Positions 56,213 through 64,000 of a DNA stretch of 64,000 bases are shown piece by piece; the stretch's first letter is position 1; each line of letters begins with the position of its first letter. This DNA is from Streptomyces coffeae (lineage in GTDB: Bacteria; Actinomycetota; Actinomycetes; Streptomycetales; Streptomycetaceae), in NCBI RefSeq assembly GCF_016741875.1, contig NZ_JAERRF010000002.1, positions 434,001-498,000 on the forward strand. The letters run 5' to 3'. The notes under the pieces are model-generated. The model did not search any database, had not been told where the DNA came from, and saw only the letters and a list, made by a program, of their open reading frames with translations. Both the position numbers and the translations under genes were made by a program.

Positions 56213-57131
56213 ATCGAATCCTCGGGTCCAGGACCGCGTACAGCAGGTCGACGATCAGGTTGATCACCAGGATGACGAGGACGAAGACCGTCACCACACC
56301 GACGATCGTGGAGCCCTCGCGCTGTCCGAGCGCCTTGTACAGCAGGTTGCCGACGCCCTGGACGTTGAAGATGCCCTCGGTCACCACCGCGCCGCCGATG
56401 AGCGCGCCGATATCGGTGCCGAGGAAGGTGATCACCGGGATGAGCGAGTTGCGCAGCAGGTGCACACCGACGATCCGCCGCCGCGGCAGGCCCTTGGCCA
56501 GCGCGGTGCGCATGTAGTCGGCGCGCAGGTTCTCCGCGAAGGTGGTCCGGGTCAGCCGGGCCACATACGCCATCGACAGCATCGCGAGCACAAAGCCCGG
56601 CAGCAGCAGCTGCTGGATGTCCTCCGAGTTCTGGACGTTGGGCGGCAGCCAGCCGAGTTCATCGGCGAAGATGAACCGCGCAAGGTAACCCAGCACGAAG
56701 ACCGGCATCGAGATGACGATCAGCGTGAAGATCAGCACGCCGGTGTCAACGGCCTTGCCCGCCTTGAGACCTGCCCAGGCGCCCAGCCCGATGCCGATGA
56801 TCATCTCGATGGCGAAGGCCACCGCGGCGAGACGGAGGGTCACCGGGAAGGCCAGGTTCATTTCCTCGGAGACCGGACGGCCGCCGAAGGTCTTGCCGAA
56901 GTCTCCCTGGAAGAGATCGGCCATGTAATCGATGTACTGCTTCCACAGGGGCTGGTCCAGCCCGAACTCATGGCGGAGTGCCGCGACCTGAGCGGGGTCG
57001 GCAGCCTTGTCTCCCCACATCGCCCGGATGGGATCACCGGGAAGGACGTGGACCATGAGGAAAATGATCAGAGTAGTCCCGATGAACACCGGGATCATCT
57101 GGAGCAGTCGCCTGGCGACGTAGCGCCCCAT
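56205..57131 (-). CDS. Oligopeptide ABC transporter permease, DppB type (operon 3)
   Basis: A 308-aa permease starting MGRYVARRLLQMIPVFIGTT, with coupling loop DYMRTALAKGLPRRRIVGVH and end LLYAVLDPRIRYV. Two adjacent ATGs (57134 and 57131) follow GGAGG; the second has the better spacing and matches the operon 2 start. The gene is separated from the binding-protein gene by a stem-loop. Confidence 0.93.
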   Translation of the reverse strand: MGRYVARRLLQMIPVFIGTTLIIFLMVHVLPGDPIRAMWGDKAADPAQVAALRHEFGLDQPLWKQYIDYMADLFQGDFGKTFGGRPVSEEMNLAFPVTLRLAAVAFAIEMIIGIGLGAWAGLKAGKAVDTGVLIFTLIVISMPVFVLGYLARFIFADELGWLPPNVQNSEDIQQLLLPGFVLAMLSMAYVARLTRTTFAENLRADYMRTALAKGLPRRRIVGVHLLRNSLIPVITFLGTDIGALIGGAVVTEGIFNVQGVGNLLYKALGQREGSTIVGVVTVFVLVILVINLIVDLLYAVLDPRIRYV

Positions 57132-57222
57132 CATGCCTCCATGCCGTTGGGGGGCGGCGGAGGCCACGGCTCATCTGCTCCACGGGGGGTGGGGGGAGAG
57201 GGTCGCGGGCCTCACGCCTGCG

Positions 57223-57270
57223 GGCCGGTGCCGCCGCGCTCCCCGGGGAGAGGATGCGGCGGCACCGGCC
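57223..57270 (-). promoter_or_regulatory. Intra-operon stem-loop between binding-protein and permease genes
   Basis: Arms 57223-57237 and 57256-57270 pair over 15 bp; the 18-base loop itself contains the palindrome CTCCCCGGGGAG. It begins 15 bases after the binding-protein stop. Such structures in opp/dpp and mal operons partly stop transcription or protect the 3' end, so that the binding protein is made in excess of the membrane parts. Confidence 0.75.
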
Positions 57271-57284
57271 GGCGGTCCCGATGC

Positions 57285-58931
57285 CTACTTCTTCTTCACC
57301 TGGACGTTGGTGAAGATGGGGTCGCCGTCCTGACCGTAGGGAATCTTCCCCAGGATCTTGTTGGACTGGCCGCTGTTGACCTTGTAGAACCACAGCGGGA
57401 TCGCCGGCATGTCCTTGGCGAGAACCTGCTCCGCCTGCTGGTAGAGCTTCACGGTCTCGTCGAGGGTGGCGGCCTTGTCGGCCTTGTTGGCGAGCTTGTC
57501 GAACTCCTTGTTGTCGTAACCGCTGGTGTTACCGGCGGCCTTGGAGCCGTACAAGTCCCTCATGAAGTTGGAGTTGACCGGGTAGTCGAGCACCCAGCCA
57601 CCGCGGTACATGGACTTGACCTGGTGCTTGTCACGCGCGTTCAGGTCGGCCTGGAAGTCCGGCTTGGAGTCGCCGACACAGTCGATGCCGGTGGCCTTGC
57701 GGATGCTGTTGCAGACCGCGTCGACCCAGTCCTTGTGCGGCTGGTCGGCGTTGTACTGGATCGAGATCTTGTTCCCGGGAACGCCACCACCCTCCTTGAT
57801 GAGGGCCTTGGCCTTCTTCGGGTCGTAGCTGACCTGCTCCTTCAGGGCGCCGGCCTGGTAGCCGAGCACACCGCGGGCGACAAAGCTGTCGGCCGGAGTA
57901 CGGGAGCCGTGCAGCACGGTCTTGGTGATGGTGGCACGGTCGATCGCCATCGACAGACCCTGGATGACCTTGGGGTCGATGTCCTTGAACTGGTCGGTGT
58001 AGAAGGCCGGGACGATCGACTGGACCGCCGAGTACTCCTGGTCGATCGCGCGCTTGCCCAGGTCCGTCTTGTAGTTGGTCAGCGCATTGTTCGGAATCTG
58101 CTCGATCCAGTCGAGGTTGTTCGAGCGCAGGTCCGAGTAGGCGGCGTCGGCGGTGGTGTAGTTCTTGAAGTCGATGCCGCCGTTCTTGGCCTTGTTCGGA
58201 CCCTGGTAGCCGTCGAACTTACGGACCTTGATCAGCTTCTTGTGGTCCCAGGAGACGAACTTGTAGGGGCCGTTGCCGACCGGCTTCTCGCCGTAGCCCT
58301 TGGGGTCCTTGAAGAAGCCGCTGGGCAGCGGCGACCACACGTCGTAGCCCAGCTTGTAGGAGAAGTACGAGACCGAGCTGGTGAGTTCGACCTTGAACTC
58401 ATTATCATTGACGATCTTGAGGCCCGACATCTTGTCGGCCGTGGGCTTGCCCTTCTCCGGGTGGACATCCTCGTAGCCCTTGATGTCCTGGAACCAGCTG
58501 GAGTTGGTCTGGTTGTTCTTGACGTTGGCCGACCAGTTCCACGCGTCCACATAGGACTTGGCGGTCACGGCCTCGCCGTTGTGGAACTTCCAGCCCGGCT
58601 TGAGCTTGATGGTCCAGACGGAGGAGTCCTTGTTGGGCGTGACGGACTCGGCGTTGATGTACCGGAGCTTGCCGGTGCCGGGCTCGTAGTCCACGAGCTG
58701 GGAGAAGACCGCCCGCAGGACACGACTGCCCTGGCTTTCCTTGGCGTTCGCCGGCTGCAGCGGGTTCTGCGGCTCGCTCAGCTGGGCGGACAGGATCCCC
58801 TTCGGGTCCGCCGTCCCCTTGTTCATGTCGTTGCTACCGCTGTCGCTGTCGTCGCCGCCACCACAGGCGGTTGCGGCCAGCGCCACAACCGCGGCCAGTG
58901 CGACCCACTTGGCGCTCTTGGCACCGCGCAT
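57285..58931 (-). CDS. Oligopeptide-binding lipoprotein (operon 3)
   Basis: A 548-aa SBP_bac_5 lipoprotein. Signal peptide MRGAKSAKWVALAAVVALAA with lipobox ending ATAC near residue 23, then a Gly/Asp/Ser linker. The mature part contains PQNPLQPANAKESQGSRVLR, TIKLKPGWKFHNGEAVTAKS and YVDAWNWSANV. Codon use is the most strongly biased of the three binding proteins (mostly AAG, GAC, TTC), suggesting high expression. ATG 58931 follows GAGGAGG. By position next to typA, this is another candidate for the bldK system. Confidence 0.94.
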   Translation of the reverse strand: MRGAKSAKWVALAAVVALAATACGGGDDSDSGSNDMNKGTADPKGILSAQLSEPQNPLQPANAKESQGSRVLRAVFSQLVDYEPGTGKLRYINAESVTPNKDSSVWTIKLKPGWKFHNGEAVTAKSYVDAWNWSANVKNNQTNSSWFQDIKGYEDVHPEKGKPTADKMSGLKIVNDNEFKVELTSSVSYFSYKLGYDVWSPLPSGFFKDPKGYGEKPVGNGPYKFVSWDHKKLIKVRKFDGYQGPNKAKNGGIDFKNYTTADAAYSDLRSNNLDWIEQIPNNALTNYKTDLGKRAIDQEYSAVQSIVPAFYTDQFKDIDPKVIQGLSMAIDRATITKTVLHGSRTPADSFVARGVLGYQAGALKEQVSYDPKKAKALIKEGGGVPGNKISIQYNADQPHKDWVDAVCNSIRKATGIDCVGDSKPDFQADLNARDKHQVKSMYRGGWVLDYPVNSNFMRDLYGSKAAGNTSGYDNKEFDKLANKADKAATLDETVKLYQQAEQVLAKDMPAIPLWFYKVNSGQSNKILGKIPYGQDGDPIFTNVQVKKK

Positions 58932-59065
58932 GGGTTTGCCTCCTCAGGAGTCCTCTGCCACTACGAGAGGGGGTGTCCGGAAAGCACGCTGACACCCCTG
59001 ACAGCGAAAGGGACCGGAAACCCCCCAGATGTGCTCGTAGGTCCGCGCTCCCCACAGCGTGTGAC

Positions 59066-59086
59066 CCATTGACCCGAGCTCAATGG
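59066..59086. promoter_or_regulatory. Inverted repeat, candidate operator of operon 3
   Basis: CCATTGA, seven bases, TCAATGG: a perfect 7-7-7 dyad about 135 bases upstream of the binding-protein start. No regulator is assigned. Confidence 0.4.
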
Positions 59087-59300
59087 ACCCCATGATTGAG
59101 CACGCTCGCGCCGTAAACCACACCCTCTGGGTCTCGCTTTGGTCACATCATCTACGCGCGGAGCTTCGAAATCCGGACAAAAGCGCCGCTGACAGACACA
59201 CGCGAAACGGACTGTTAACCCATCATGCGGAGCCATCGTGTCGATATCCGGACGCCACACCCCGGTTAATTCGTTGACTGACACCTTCCTGACATGCCAA

Positions 59301-59340
59301 CAGCCCGGACCCCCCTCACGGAAGAGGAGATTCCGGGCTG
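59301..59340 (-). terminator. Hairpin after typA
   Basis: CAGCCCGGA (59301-59309) pairs with TCCGGGCTG (59332-59340) across a 22-base loop. A second, 7-bp stem with loop CTCA (59364-59381) lies nearer the stop codon. Either or both may end the typA transcript. Confidence 0.5.
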
Positions 59341-59402
59341 TCGGCGGGCTCACGGACGCGCTTCCCAGCGCTCACGCTGGGTGACGGGCGCCCGCGTACG
59401 CG

Positions 59403-61298
59403 TCAGCGCTTGGCGCGGGAGGCGGCGCGGCCGCGCTCCTTCTGGTCCAGCACCACCTTGCGGATGCGCACCGTCTCCGGGGTCACCTCGACGCATTCGT
59501 CGTCGCGGCAGAATTCCAGAGACTGCTCCAGCGAGAGCAGCCGCGGCGGCACCAGGGACTCGGTCACATCCGCGGTGGAGGACCGCATGTTGGTGAGCTT
59601 CTTCTCCTTGGTGATGTTCACGTCCATGTCGTCGGTGCGGGAGTTCTCACCGACGATCATGCCCTCGTAGACCTCGGTGCCCGGCGAGACGAACAGCACG
59701 CCGCGCTCCTGGAGGTTGATCATCGCGAAGGCGGTCACCGCGCCCGAACGGTCGGCCACCAGCGAGCCGTTGTTCCGGGTCTTCAGCTCACCGAACCATG
59801 GCTCATGGCCCTCGTGGATGGAGTGGGCGATGCCGGTGCCACGGGTCTGGGTCAGGAACTCGGTACGGAAGCCGATCAGACCGCGGGACGGAACGACGAA
59901 CTCCATCCGGACCCAACCGGAGCCGTGGTTGGACATGTTGTCCATCCGGCCCTTGCGGGTGCCCATCAGCTGGGTCACCGCGCCCATGTGCTCCTCGGGC
60001 ACATCGATGGTAATGCGCTCGACCGGCTCATGGACCTTGCCCTCGATCTCCCGGGTGACCACCTGGGGCTTGCCGACGGTCAGCTCGAAGCCTTCCCGGC
60101 GCATGGTCTCCACCAGGATCGCCAGCGCCAGCTCACCGCGGCCCTGCACCTCCCAGGCGTCCGGGCGGTCGGTGGGCAGCACCCGCAGCGAGACATTGCC
60201 GATCAGCTCACGCTCCAGCCGGTCCTTGACCAGCCGGGCGGTGACCTTTCGATCCTTCACGGCCGACTTGTCGGCGCCCTTGCCGCCGGGGCCCCGGCCG
60301 ACCAGCGGCGAGGTGTTGGTACCGATGGTCATCGAGATCGCGGGCTCGTCGACGGTGATCAGCGGCAGCGCGATCGGGTTCTCCGGATCGGCCAGGGTCT
60401 CGCCGATCATGATGTCCGGGATGCCCGCGACGGCGCAGATGTCACCGGGGCCGGCCACCTCGGCGGGCTTGCGGGTGAGCGCCTCGGTCATCATCAGCTC
60501 GGTGATCCGCACATTGGAGATCGAGCCGTCCCGCTTGATCCAGGCGACCGTCTGCCCCTTCTTCAGCTCGCCCTGCTCGACCCGGAGCAGCGCGATACGG
60601 CCGAGGAAGTTGTCCGCGTCCAGGTTGGTGACATGGGCCTGGAGCGGGGCGGCGGAGTCGTACTCGGGCGCGGGGACGGTCTCCAGCAGGGTGGTGAAGA
60701 ACGGCTGGAGGCTGTCGCTGTCGGCCGGGACGGTGCCGTCCTCCGGCTTGTTCAGCGAGGCCACGCCGTCCCGGGCGCAGGCGTAGACGATCGGGAACTC
60801 GATCTGCTCCTCGGTGGCGTCCAGGTCCAGGAAGAGGTCGTAAGCCTCGTTGACCACGGCGTCGATCCGGGAGTCCGGGCGGTCCGTCTTGTTGATGCAC
60901 AGGATCACCGGCAGCTTGGCCTGGAGCGCCTTGCGCAGCACGAAGCGGGTCTGCGGCAGCGGGCCCTCGGAGGCGTCGACCAGCAGAACCACCGCGTCGA
61001 CCATGGACAGCCCGCGCTCGACCTCACCACCGAAGTCGGCGTGGCCCGGGGTGTCGATGATGTTGATGGTGACGGGGTCACCGCCGTCCGCCGGGTGGTA
61101 CTTCACGGCGGTGTTCTTGGCGAGAATGGTGATCCCCTTCTCGCGCTCCAGGTCGTTGGAGTCCATCACCCGGTCGTCCACCTGCTGGTGGGCGGCGAAC
61201 GCTCCGGCCTGCTTGAGCATGGCGTCGACCAGGGTCGTCTTGCCGTGGTCGACGTGGGCGACGATGGCGACGTTACGGATGTCGTGACGCGTGGGCAT
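59403..61298 (-). CDS. typA: Ribosome-associated translational GTPase TypA/BipA
   Basis: A 631-aa translational GTPase of the EF-G-like family. G1 AHVDHGKTT (about residues 14-22), switch II DTPGHADFGGEVERG, G4 NKTDRPD, then domains 2, 3 and 5 and the BipA-specific C-terminal domain (RGTGIAHSIHEGHEPWFGEL). It acts in ribosome assembly and stress or low-temperature adaptation. ATG 61298 gives the conserved start MPTRHDIRNVAIVAHVDHGK; the open frame upstream is not conserved. Confidence 0.97.
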   Translation of the reverse strand: MPTRHDIRNVAIVAHVDHGKTTLVDAMLKQAGAFAAHQQVDDRVMDSNDLEREKGITILAKNTAVKYHPADGGDPVTINIIDTPGHADFGGEVERGLSMVDAVVLLVDASEGPLPQTRFVLRKALQAKLPVILCINKTDRPDSRIDAVVNEAYDLFLDLDATEEQIEFPIVYACARDGVASLNKPEDGTVPADSDSLQPFFTTLLETVPAPEYDSAAPLQAHVTNLDADNFLGRIALLRVEQGELKKGQTVAWIKRDGSISNVRITELMMTEALTRKPAEVAGPGDICAVAGIPDIMIGETLADPENPIALPLITVDEPAISMTIGTNTSPLVGRGPGGKGADKSAVKDRKVTARLVKDRLERELIGNVSLRVLPTDRPDAWEVQGRGELALAILVETMRREGFELTVGKPQVVTREIEGKVHEPVERITIDVPEEHMGAVTQLMGTRKGRMDNMSNHGSGWVRMEFVVPSRGLIGFRTEFLTQTRGTGIAHSIHEGHEPWFGELKTRNNGSLVADRSGAVTAFAMINLQERGVLFVSPGTEVYEGMIVGENSRTDDMDVNITKEKKLTNMRSSTADVTESLVPPRLLSLEQSLEFCRDDECVEVTPETVRIRKVVLDQKERGRAASRAKR

Positions 61299-61450
61299 AC
61301 TTGCGGCGCTTCTCCCGGAGTCGTGGATGACGGCGCGTCCAGTCCGGTACGCCCGTCCGCCGGGCAGATCACGCCACGGCCTCTCCCCCATGGTACGGGG
61401 ACGCCCCGGTAACGGGCGCCGCAGCCCGTCCTCGCAGGGTGATCCGGGTC

Positions 61451-62071
61451 TCAGGCAACGGCGGGATCGCCCTTCCGGCAGCCCAGCCGGGCCGCCTCGG
61501 CCTCGGCCTCGTCACGGCCCGCCCGCGGGGCGGCTCCGCAGGTGACCATGATCTCCTCGGCGGACTGCCAGCTCACGGCGTGCCCCAGGCCCGCCGGGGA
61601 ACTGTTCGCGCAGGTGTAGCGGAAATCGGCGTCGACCAGGTCGATCGCGCGGGCGGTGACGTAGTTCCCGGTCTTCTCGGCCGGTCGCGCCGCGTAGCCG
61701 CCCGGATCGTCCTGGGTGACCGCACCGGGCTTTTCGGCGCCCAGGGCCAGTCCGCCGGCGGGGCCCAGATGGCGTTCCAGGGAGCGCAGCACCTCCTCGG
61801 CGGGCACCCCGGGCCCCTCGGCGCGGACGGAGACGCGGTAGCGGGCGAACTCGGTCAGTTTCTTGGTGCTGACCTGCTGTCCCTTGGTGTAGCGGCGGTT
61901 CCTCAGATCGGTCACCACCGGCCGCTGGGAGACATTCAGCCAGGTGTAGGAGGGGCGGTCACAGCTCTTTCCTAAGACGGACGGCTTCTCGGCCCCACCA
62001 CCGGAGGTGCATCCGGCCGCCGTCGCGGCGATCACGGCCATGGCGATCGCCGTGCGCAGTGCGCGCTTCAT
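61451..62071 (-). CDS. Putative lipoprotein
   Basis: A 206-aa exported lipoprotein: MKRALRTAIAMAVIAATAAG and Cys 21. The mature part contains four further Cys (CDRPSYTWL, YTCANSS, VTCGAAP, LGCRKGD) that could form two disulfides. No family recognised. ATG 62071 follows GGGGAACGGAAG. It is upstream of typA on the same strand and downstream of the LpqW-like gene. Confidence 0.82.
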   Translation of the reverse strand: MKRALRTAIAMAVIAATAAGCTSGGGAEKPSVLGKSCDRPSYTWLNVSQRPVVTDLRNRRYTKGQQVSTKKLTEFARYRVSVRAEGPGVPAEEVLRSLERHLGPAGGLALGAEKPGAVTQDDPGGYAARPAEKTGNYVTARAIDLVDADFRYTCANSSPAGLGHAVSWQSAEEIMVTCGAAPRAGRDEAEAEAARLGCRKGDPAVA

Positions 62072-62189
62072 CTTCCGTTCCCCGATTCCCGTGCGGTCAC
62101 CGTGTCACCACGGTGGGTCATGATCACGGTCATGGTTCCGCAGCGGGAACGGGCCTCACAAGGGAGTTGAGCGCTTTCTGAGCGAGCAC

Positions 62190-62229
62190 GGTCCGCCCGG
62201 CCCGGCTCAGGTGCCGGGCCGGGCGGACC
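62190..62229 (-). terminator. 17-bp hairpin after the LpqW-like gene
   Basis: Arms 62190-62206 and 62213-62229 pair perfectly around TCAGGT, just seven bases from the stop codon at 62236. Confidence 0.88.
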
Positions 62230-62235
62230 AGGGGC

Positions 62236-64000
62236 TCACTTGCGGAAGCCGATGTCCTGGTAGCGCGGGGTGGCGAAGCCGAAGGCTCCGGCGTTGACCA
62301 CGCCCTTGCGCATCGCGACCAGCTGCGGCCGCTGATAGAGCGGGACCGAACCGGCCGCCGCCCAGATCCGGGCGTCCGCCCGGCCGACCAGGGAGCGGGA
62401 GGCACCGCCGTCCAGTTCGGCGACCGCCTCGTCGAAGAGCTGGTCGATCTGGTCGGTGCCCACCCGGGTGTAGTTCTGCTCGACCACCAGCGAGCCGTCC
62501 GCCGCCGGCTGCGGCTTGGCGTAGATCGGACGGCCGTCGGTGGCCGGGTAGGCGGTGGCGGGCCAGGAGTAGAGCGCCAGGTCGTACTTGCCGGAGGCGA
62601 TGTAGTTCTTGAAGTAGCCCTCGCCCCCGACCTTGGTGATCTCGGTGCGGACGCCGATCGACTCCAGCATCCGCGCGATGCGCTCGCCGACGGCGCGCAG
62701 CGAGGCGCTGCCGCTGTCGTCCGGGAGGACGAAGCGCAGGACCAGCGGGCGGCCCTTCTTCCGGACCACCGCCGAGTCGGGGAGGTTCCCGGAGCGGCCC
62801 GCGTCACCCGCCGCGGGGGAAGCGCCACTGGCGGTGGCGGAGGGCGAGGCGGTGGTGGACGCGTCACCGGAGGCGGTACCGCTCGTGTCACCGGAGGCGG
62901 TGGCCGAGGCGGTGGCGTCGGCCGAGGCGGTACCCGAGCCCGCGTCGGTGGGCACCGCGCGCCGGATGCCGAGGTCGTCCGTCTTGCCGTCGAGCGCCTT
63001 CTGACGGCCGTCCGCGTGCCAGCCCGCGTCCGCCAGCAGCGACTGCGCGGCCTCGGTGTCGGAGTCGCCGAGGGCGCCGCTGTGGTCCTTGTATCCCTTC
63101 TGCGCCGCCATCAGCAGATGGTTGCCGAGCGGTTCGTCCGGCAGCCCGAGCGGCTTCAGGACCAGCTTCGCCAGCGCCTTGCGGTCGATCGCGCGGGCCA
63201 CCGCGCGGCGCACCCGCTCATCCGCGAGCGGGCCCTTGGTGCCGTTCAGGGCGAGCTGGGTGTACGCGGGCTCCAGCGCCTTGCGCAGGGTGAACCGGCT
63301 CAGGGCCACGGTCTCGGCCCGCTTCTTGTCCGAGGCGTTCTCGGCCGCCCAGGTGTGCAGCGCGTCCGCGGCCCGCTGTCCGTCCCGGCCCAGGTCCGGC
63401 GCGTTGGCCCCGGCGGTGTGGGTCTTGGCCCCGGCGGCCCGCTCCTTGCGGGACGGGGCGGTGGCCTGGATCCGCCGGGCGGTGGCCCGGTCGACGTCGG
63501 CGAGATCGACCCCTCCGGAGATCAGGGCGTCGGCGCGCTGGTCGGCGGGCACCGTCTGGAAGACCATCCGGCTCAGCCGCGCCCGGCCGCCCCACCAGCG
63601 GGGGTTGCGGACCAGGGTGACGGAGCCCTCGGTGACGTCGCGCACCATGAAGGGGCCGGCGCCGACCGCGAGCCCCTTGTTCGCCGCGGCGTTGAAGACC
63701 GCCGGGTTGTCCATCACGCTCTTCGGGTAGAGCGGGGTGAACAGCGAGCGCCAGTCGGTGTAGGGCTTGGCAAAGGTGACCTTGACCTCGTGGTCCTTCT
63801 CACCGGGCTCGATCTTGGCGATGCGGTCGTACCCGGCGTTCCGCGCCGTCCAGTACGCGTTCTCCGTACCGCGCAGCGCCTTCCACTGGGCGGCGAAGTC
63901 CTCCGCGCTCAGCGGGCGGCCGTCGCTCCAGACCGCCTTGGGGTTGAGCTTGTAGACCACGACCTGCTTGGGATCGGTCGAGGTGACGTCGGCGGACTCC
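62236..64000 (-). CDS. LpqW-like SBP_bac_5 family lipoprotein, 5' end beyond the window
   Basis: The frame is open through the right edge; 588 codons are visible. It shows the binding-protein signature VVYKLNPKAVWSDGRPLSAE and DFAAQWKALRG, a later YFKNYIASGKYDLALYSWPA and a C-terminal lobe. Next to typA in mycobacteria sits lpqW (Rv1166), a member of this family that controls PIM/lipoarabinomannan synthesis rather than peptide uptake. No permease genes accompany this one, which supports a similar non-transport role. About 55 residues of Ala/Ser/Thr/Gly/Asp are inserted in the middle (near 62780-62940). Confidence 0.88.
   Translation of the reverse strand, partial: ESADVTSTDPKQVVVYKLNPKAVWSDGRPLSAEDFAAQWKALRGTENAYWTARNAGYDRIAKIEPGEKDHEVKVTFAKPYTDWRSLFTPLYPKSVMDNPAVFNAAANKGLAVGAGPFMVRDVTEGSVTLVRNPRWWGGRARLSRMVFQTVPADQRADALISGGVDLADVDRATARRIQATAPSRKERAAGAKTHTAGANAPDLGRDGQRAADALHTWAAENASDKKRAETVALSRFTLRKALEPAYTQLALNGTKGPLADERVRRAVARAIDRKALAKLVLKPLGLPDEPLGNHLLMAAQKGYKDHSGALGDSDTEAAQSLLADAGWHADGRQKALDGKTDDLGIRRAVPTDAGSGTASADATASATASGDTSGTASGDASTTASPSATASGASPAAGDAGRSGNLPDSAVVRKKGRPLVLRFVLPDDSGSASLRAVGERIARMLESIGVRTEITKVGGEGYFKNYIASGKYDLALYSWPATAYPATDGRPIYAKPQPAADGSLVVEQNYTRVGTDQIDQLFDEAVAELDGGASRSLVGRADARIWAAAGSVPLYQRPQLVAMRKGVVNAGAFGFATPRYQDIGFRK

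Larger units (their letters stand above)
58932..59402. other. Intergenic region upstream of operon 3
   Basis: About 470 bases between operon 3 and typA, both on the minus strand. The half nearest the operon is AT-richer and must contain its promoter and leader. It includes the inverted repeat at 59066-59086 and typA terminator candidates at 59301-59340 and 59364-59381. No gene was found in it. Confidence 0.55.

Noticed and set aside
55947..59072. 1041-aa plus-strand open frame across operon 3
   Set aside because: It is the antisense of binding-protein and permease genes with clear domains; such long antisense frames are normal at this GC content and this one shows no family motif.

Overview
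The window is a high-GC actinobacterial chromosome segment, almost certainly Streptomyces. Supporting signs are the strong G/C bias at third codon positions, many GTG and some TTG starts, long spurious antisense frames, mycothiol and DAP-pathway genes, and three peptide ABC transporters next to typA. No rRNA, tRNA, CRISPR array, IS element or integrase was found. All calls come from reading the sequence; no database search was possible.

Left part (1-32 kb) is conserved core. A CorA magnesium channel, an EamA exporter, a lipoprotein, an MgtE-N/CBS protein, a DUF1003 protein and an Mrp/ApbC ATPase are followed by an envelope-stress unit on the minus strand: ECF sigma factor sigE, zinc anti-sigma factor, HtrA-like protease and tatB. 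sigE is preceded by a perfect 31-bp tandem duplication, and each copy carries a GGAACC-N16-CGTTGA promoter, which suggests doubled autoregulation. Next come an O-methyltransferase, DUF3117, enoyl-CoA hydratase, tag, a DivIVA-domain protein, a folP2-like gene, a LOG-family protein, dapE, two secreted proteins, dapC, 7Fe ferredoxin, GNAT, a SirB1-type protein, a peptidoglycan-binding-like membrane protein, a DUF6113-like protein, mshB, a small membrane protein and an S9 dipeptidyl peptidase. From memory, this order is largely that of Mycobacterium tuberculosis Rv1165 to Rv1239 (typA, lpqW, mshB, fdxC, dapC-like, dapE, LOG, folP2, Rv1209, tag, DUF3117, OMT, sigE, rseA, htrA, tatB, mrp, DUF1003, MgtE-like, corA), so the window looks like one ancient actinobacterial block.

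Right part (32.6-59 kb) interrupts that order with three complete oligopeptide (Opp/Dpp) ABC operons. Operon 1 (+, 32.7-38.9 kb) has the order permease, lipoprotein, permease, ATPase, ATPase, which is the order reported for bldKA-E of S. coelicolor. Operons 2 and 3 (-, 47.1-52.8 and 53.0-58.9 kb) are tandem paralogues in the order binding protein, DppB, DppC, OppD, OppF, with the same 8-nt gene overlaps. They differ at the binding-protein/permease junction, where only operon 3 has a large stem-loop.

Between operons 1 and 2 lies an accessory island (about 38.9-47.1 kb) with less biased codon use. It holds a phosphotransferase, a 28-aa CxxC peptide, an N-terminally truncated RiPP-type methyltransferase, a 34-aa membrane peptide coupled to a DUF6415-like gene, an XRE/TPR regulator with a candidate operator, a protein built from two copies of one motif, a GITGHR Rossmann protein, a Nudix hydrolase, two unknowns, a secreted C39-like protein and eroded gene remnants. 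This island is the most likely place for undescribed biology.

The right edge returns to core genes: typA, a lipoprotein and an LpqW-like binding protein that runs off the window.
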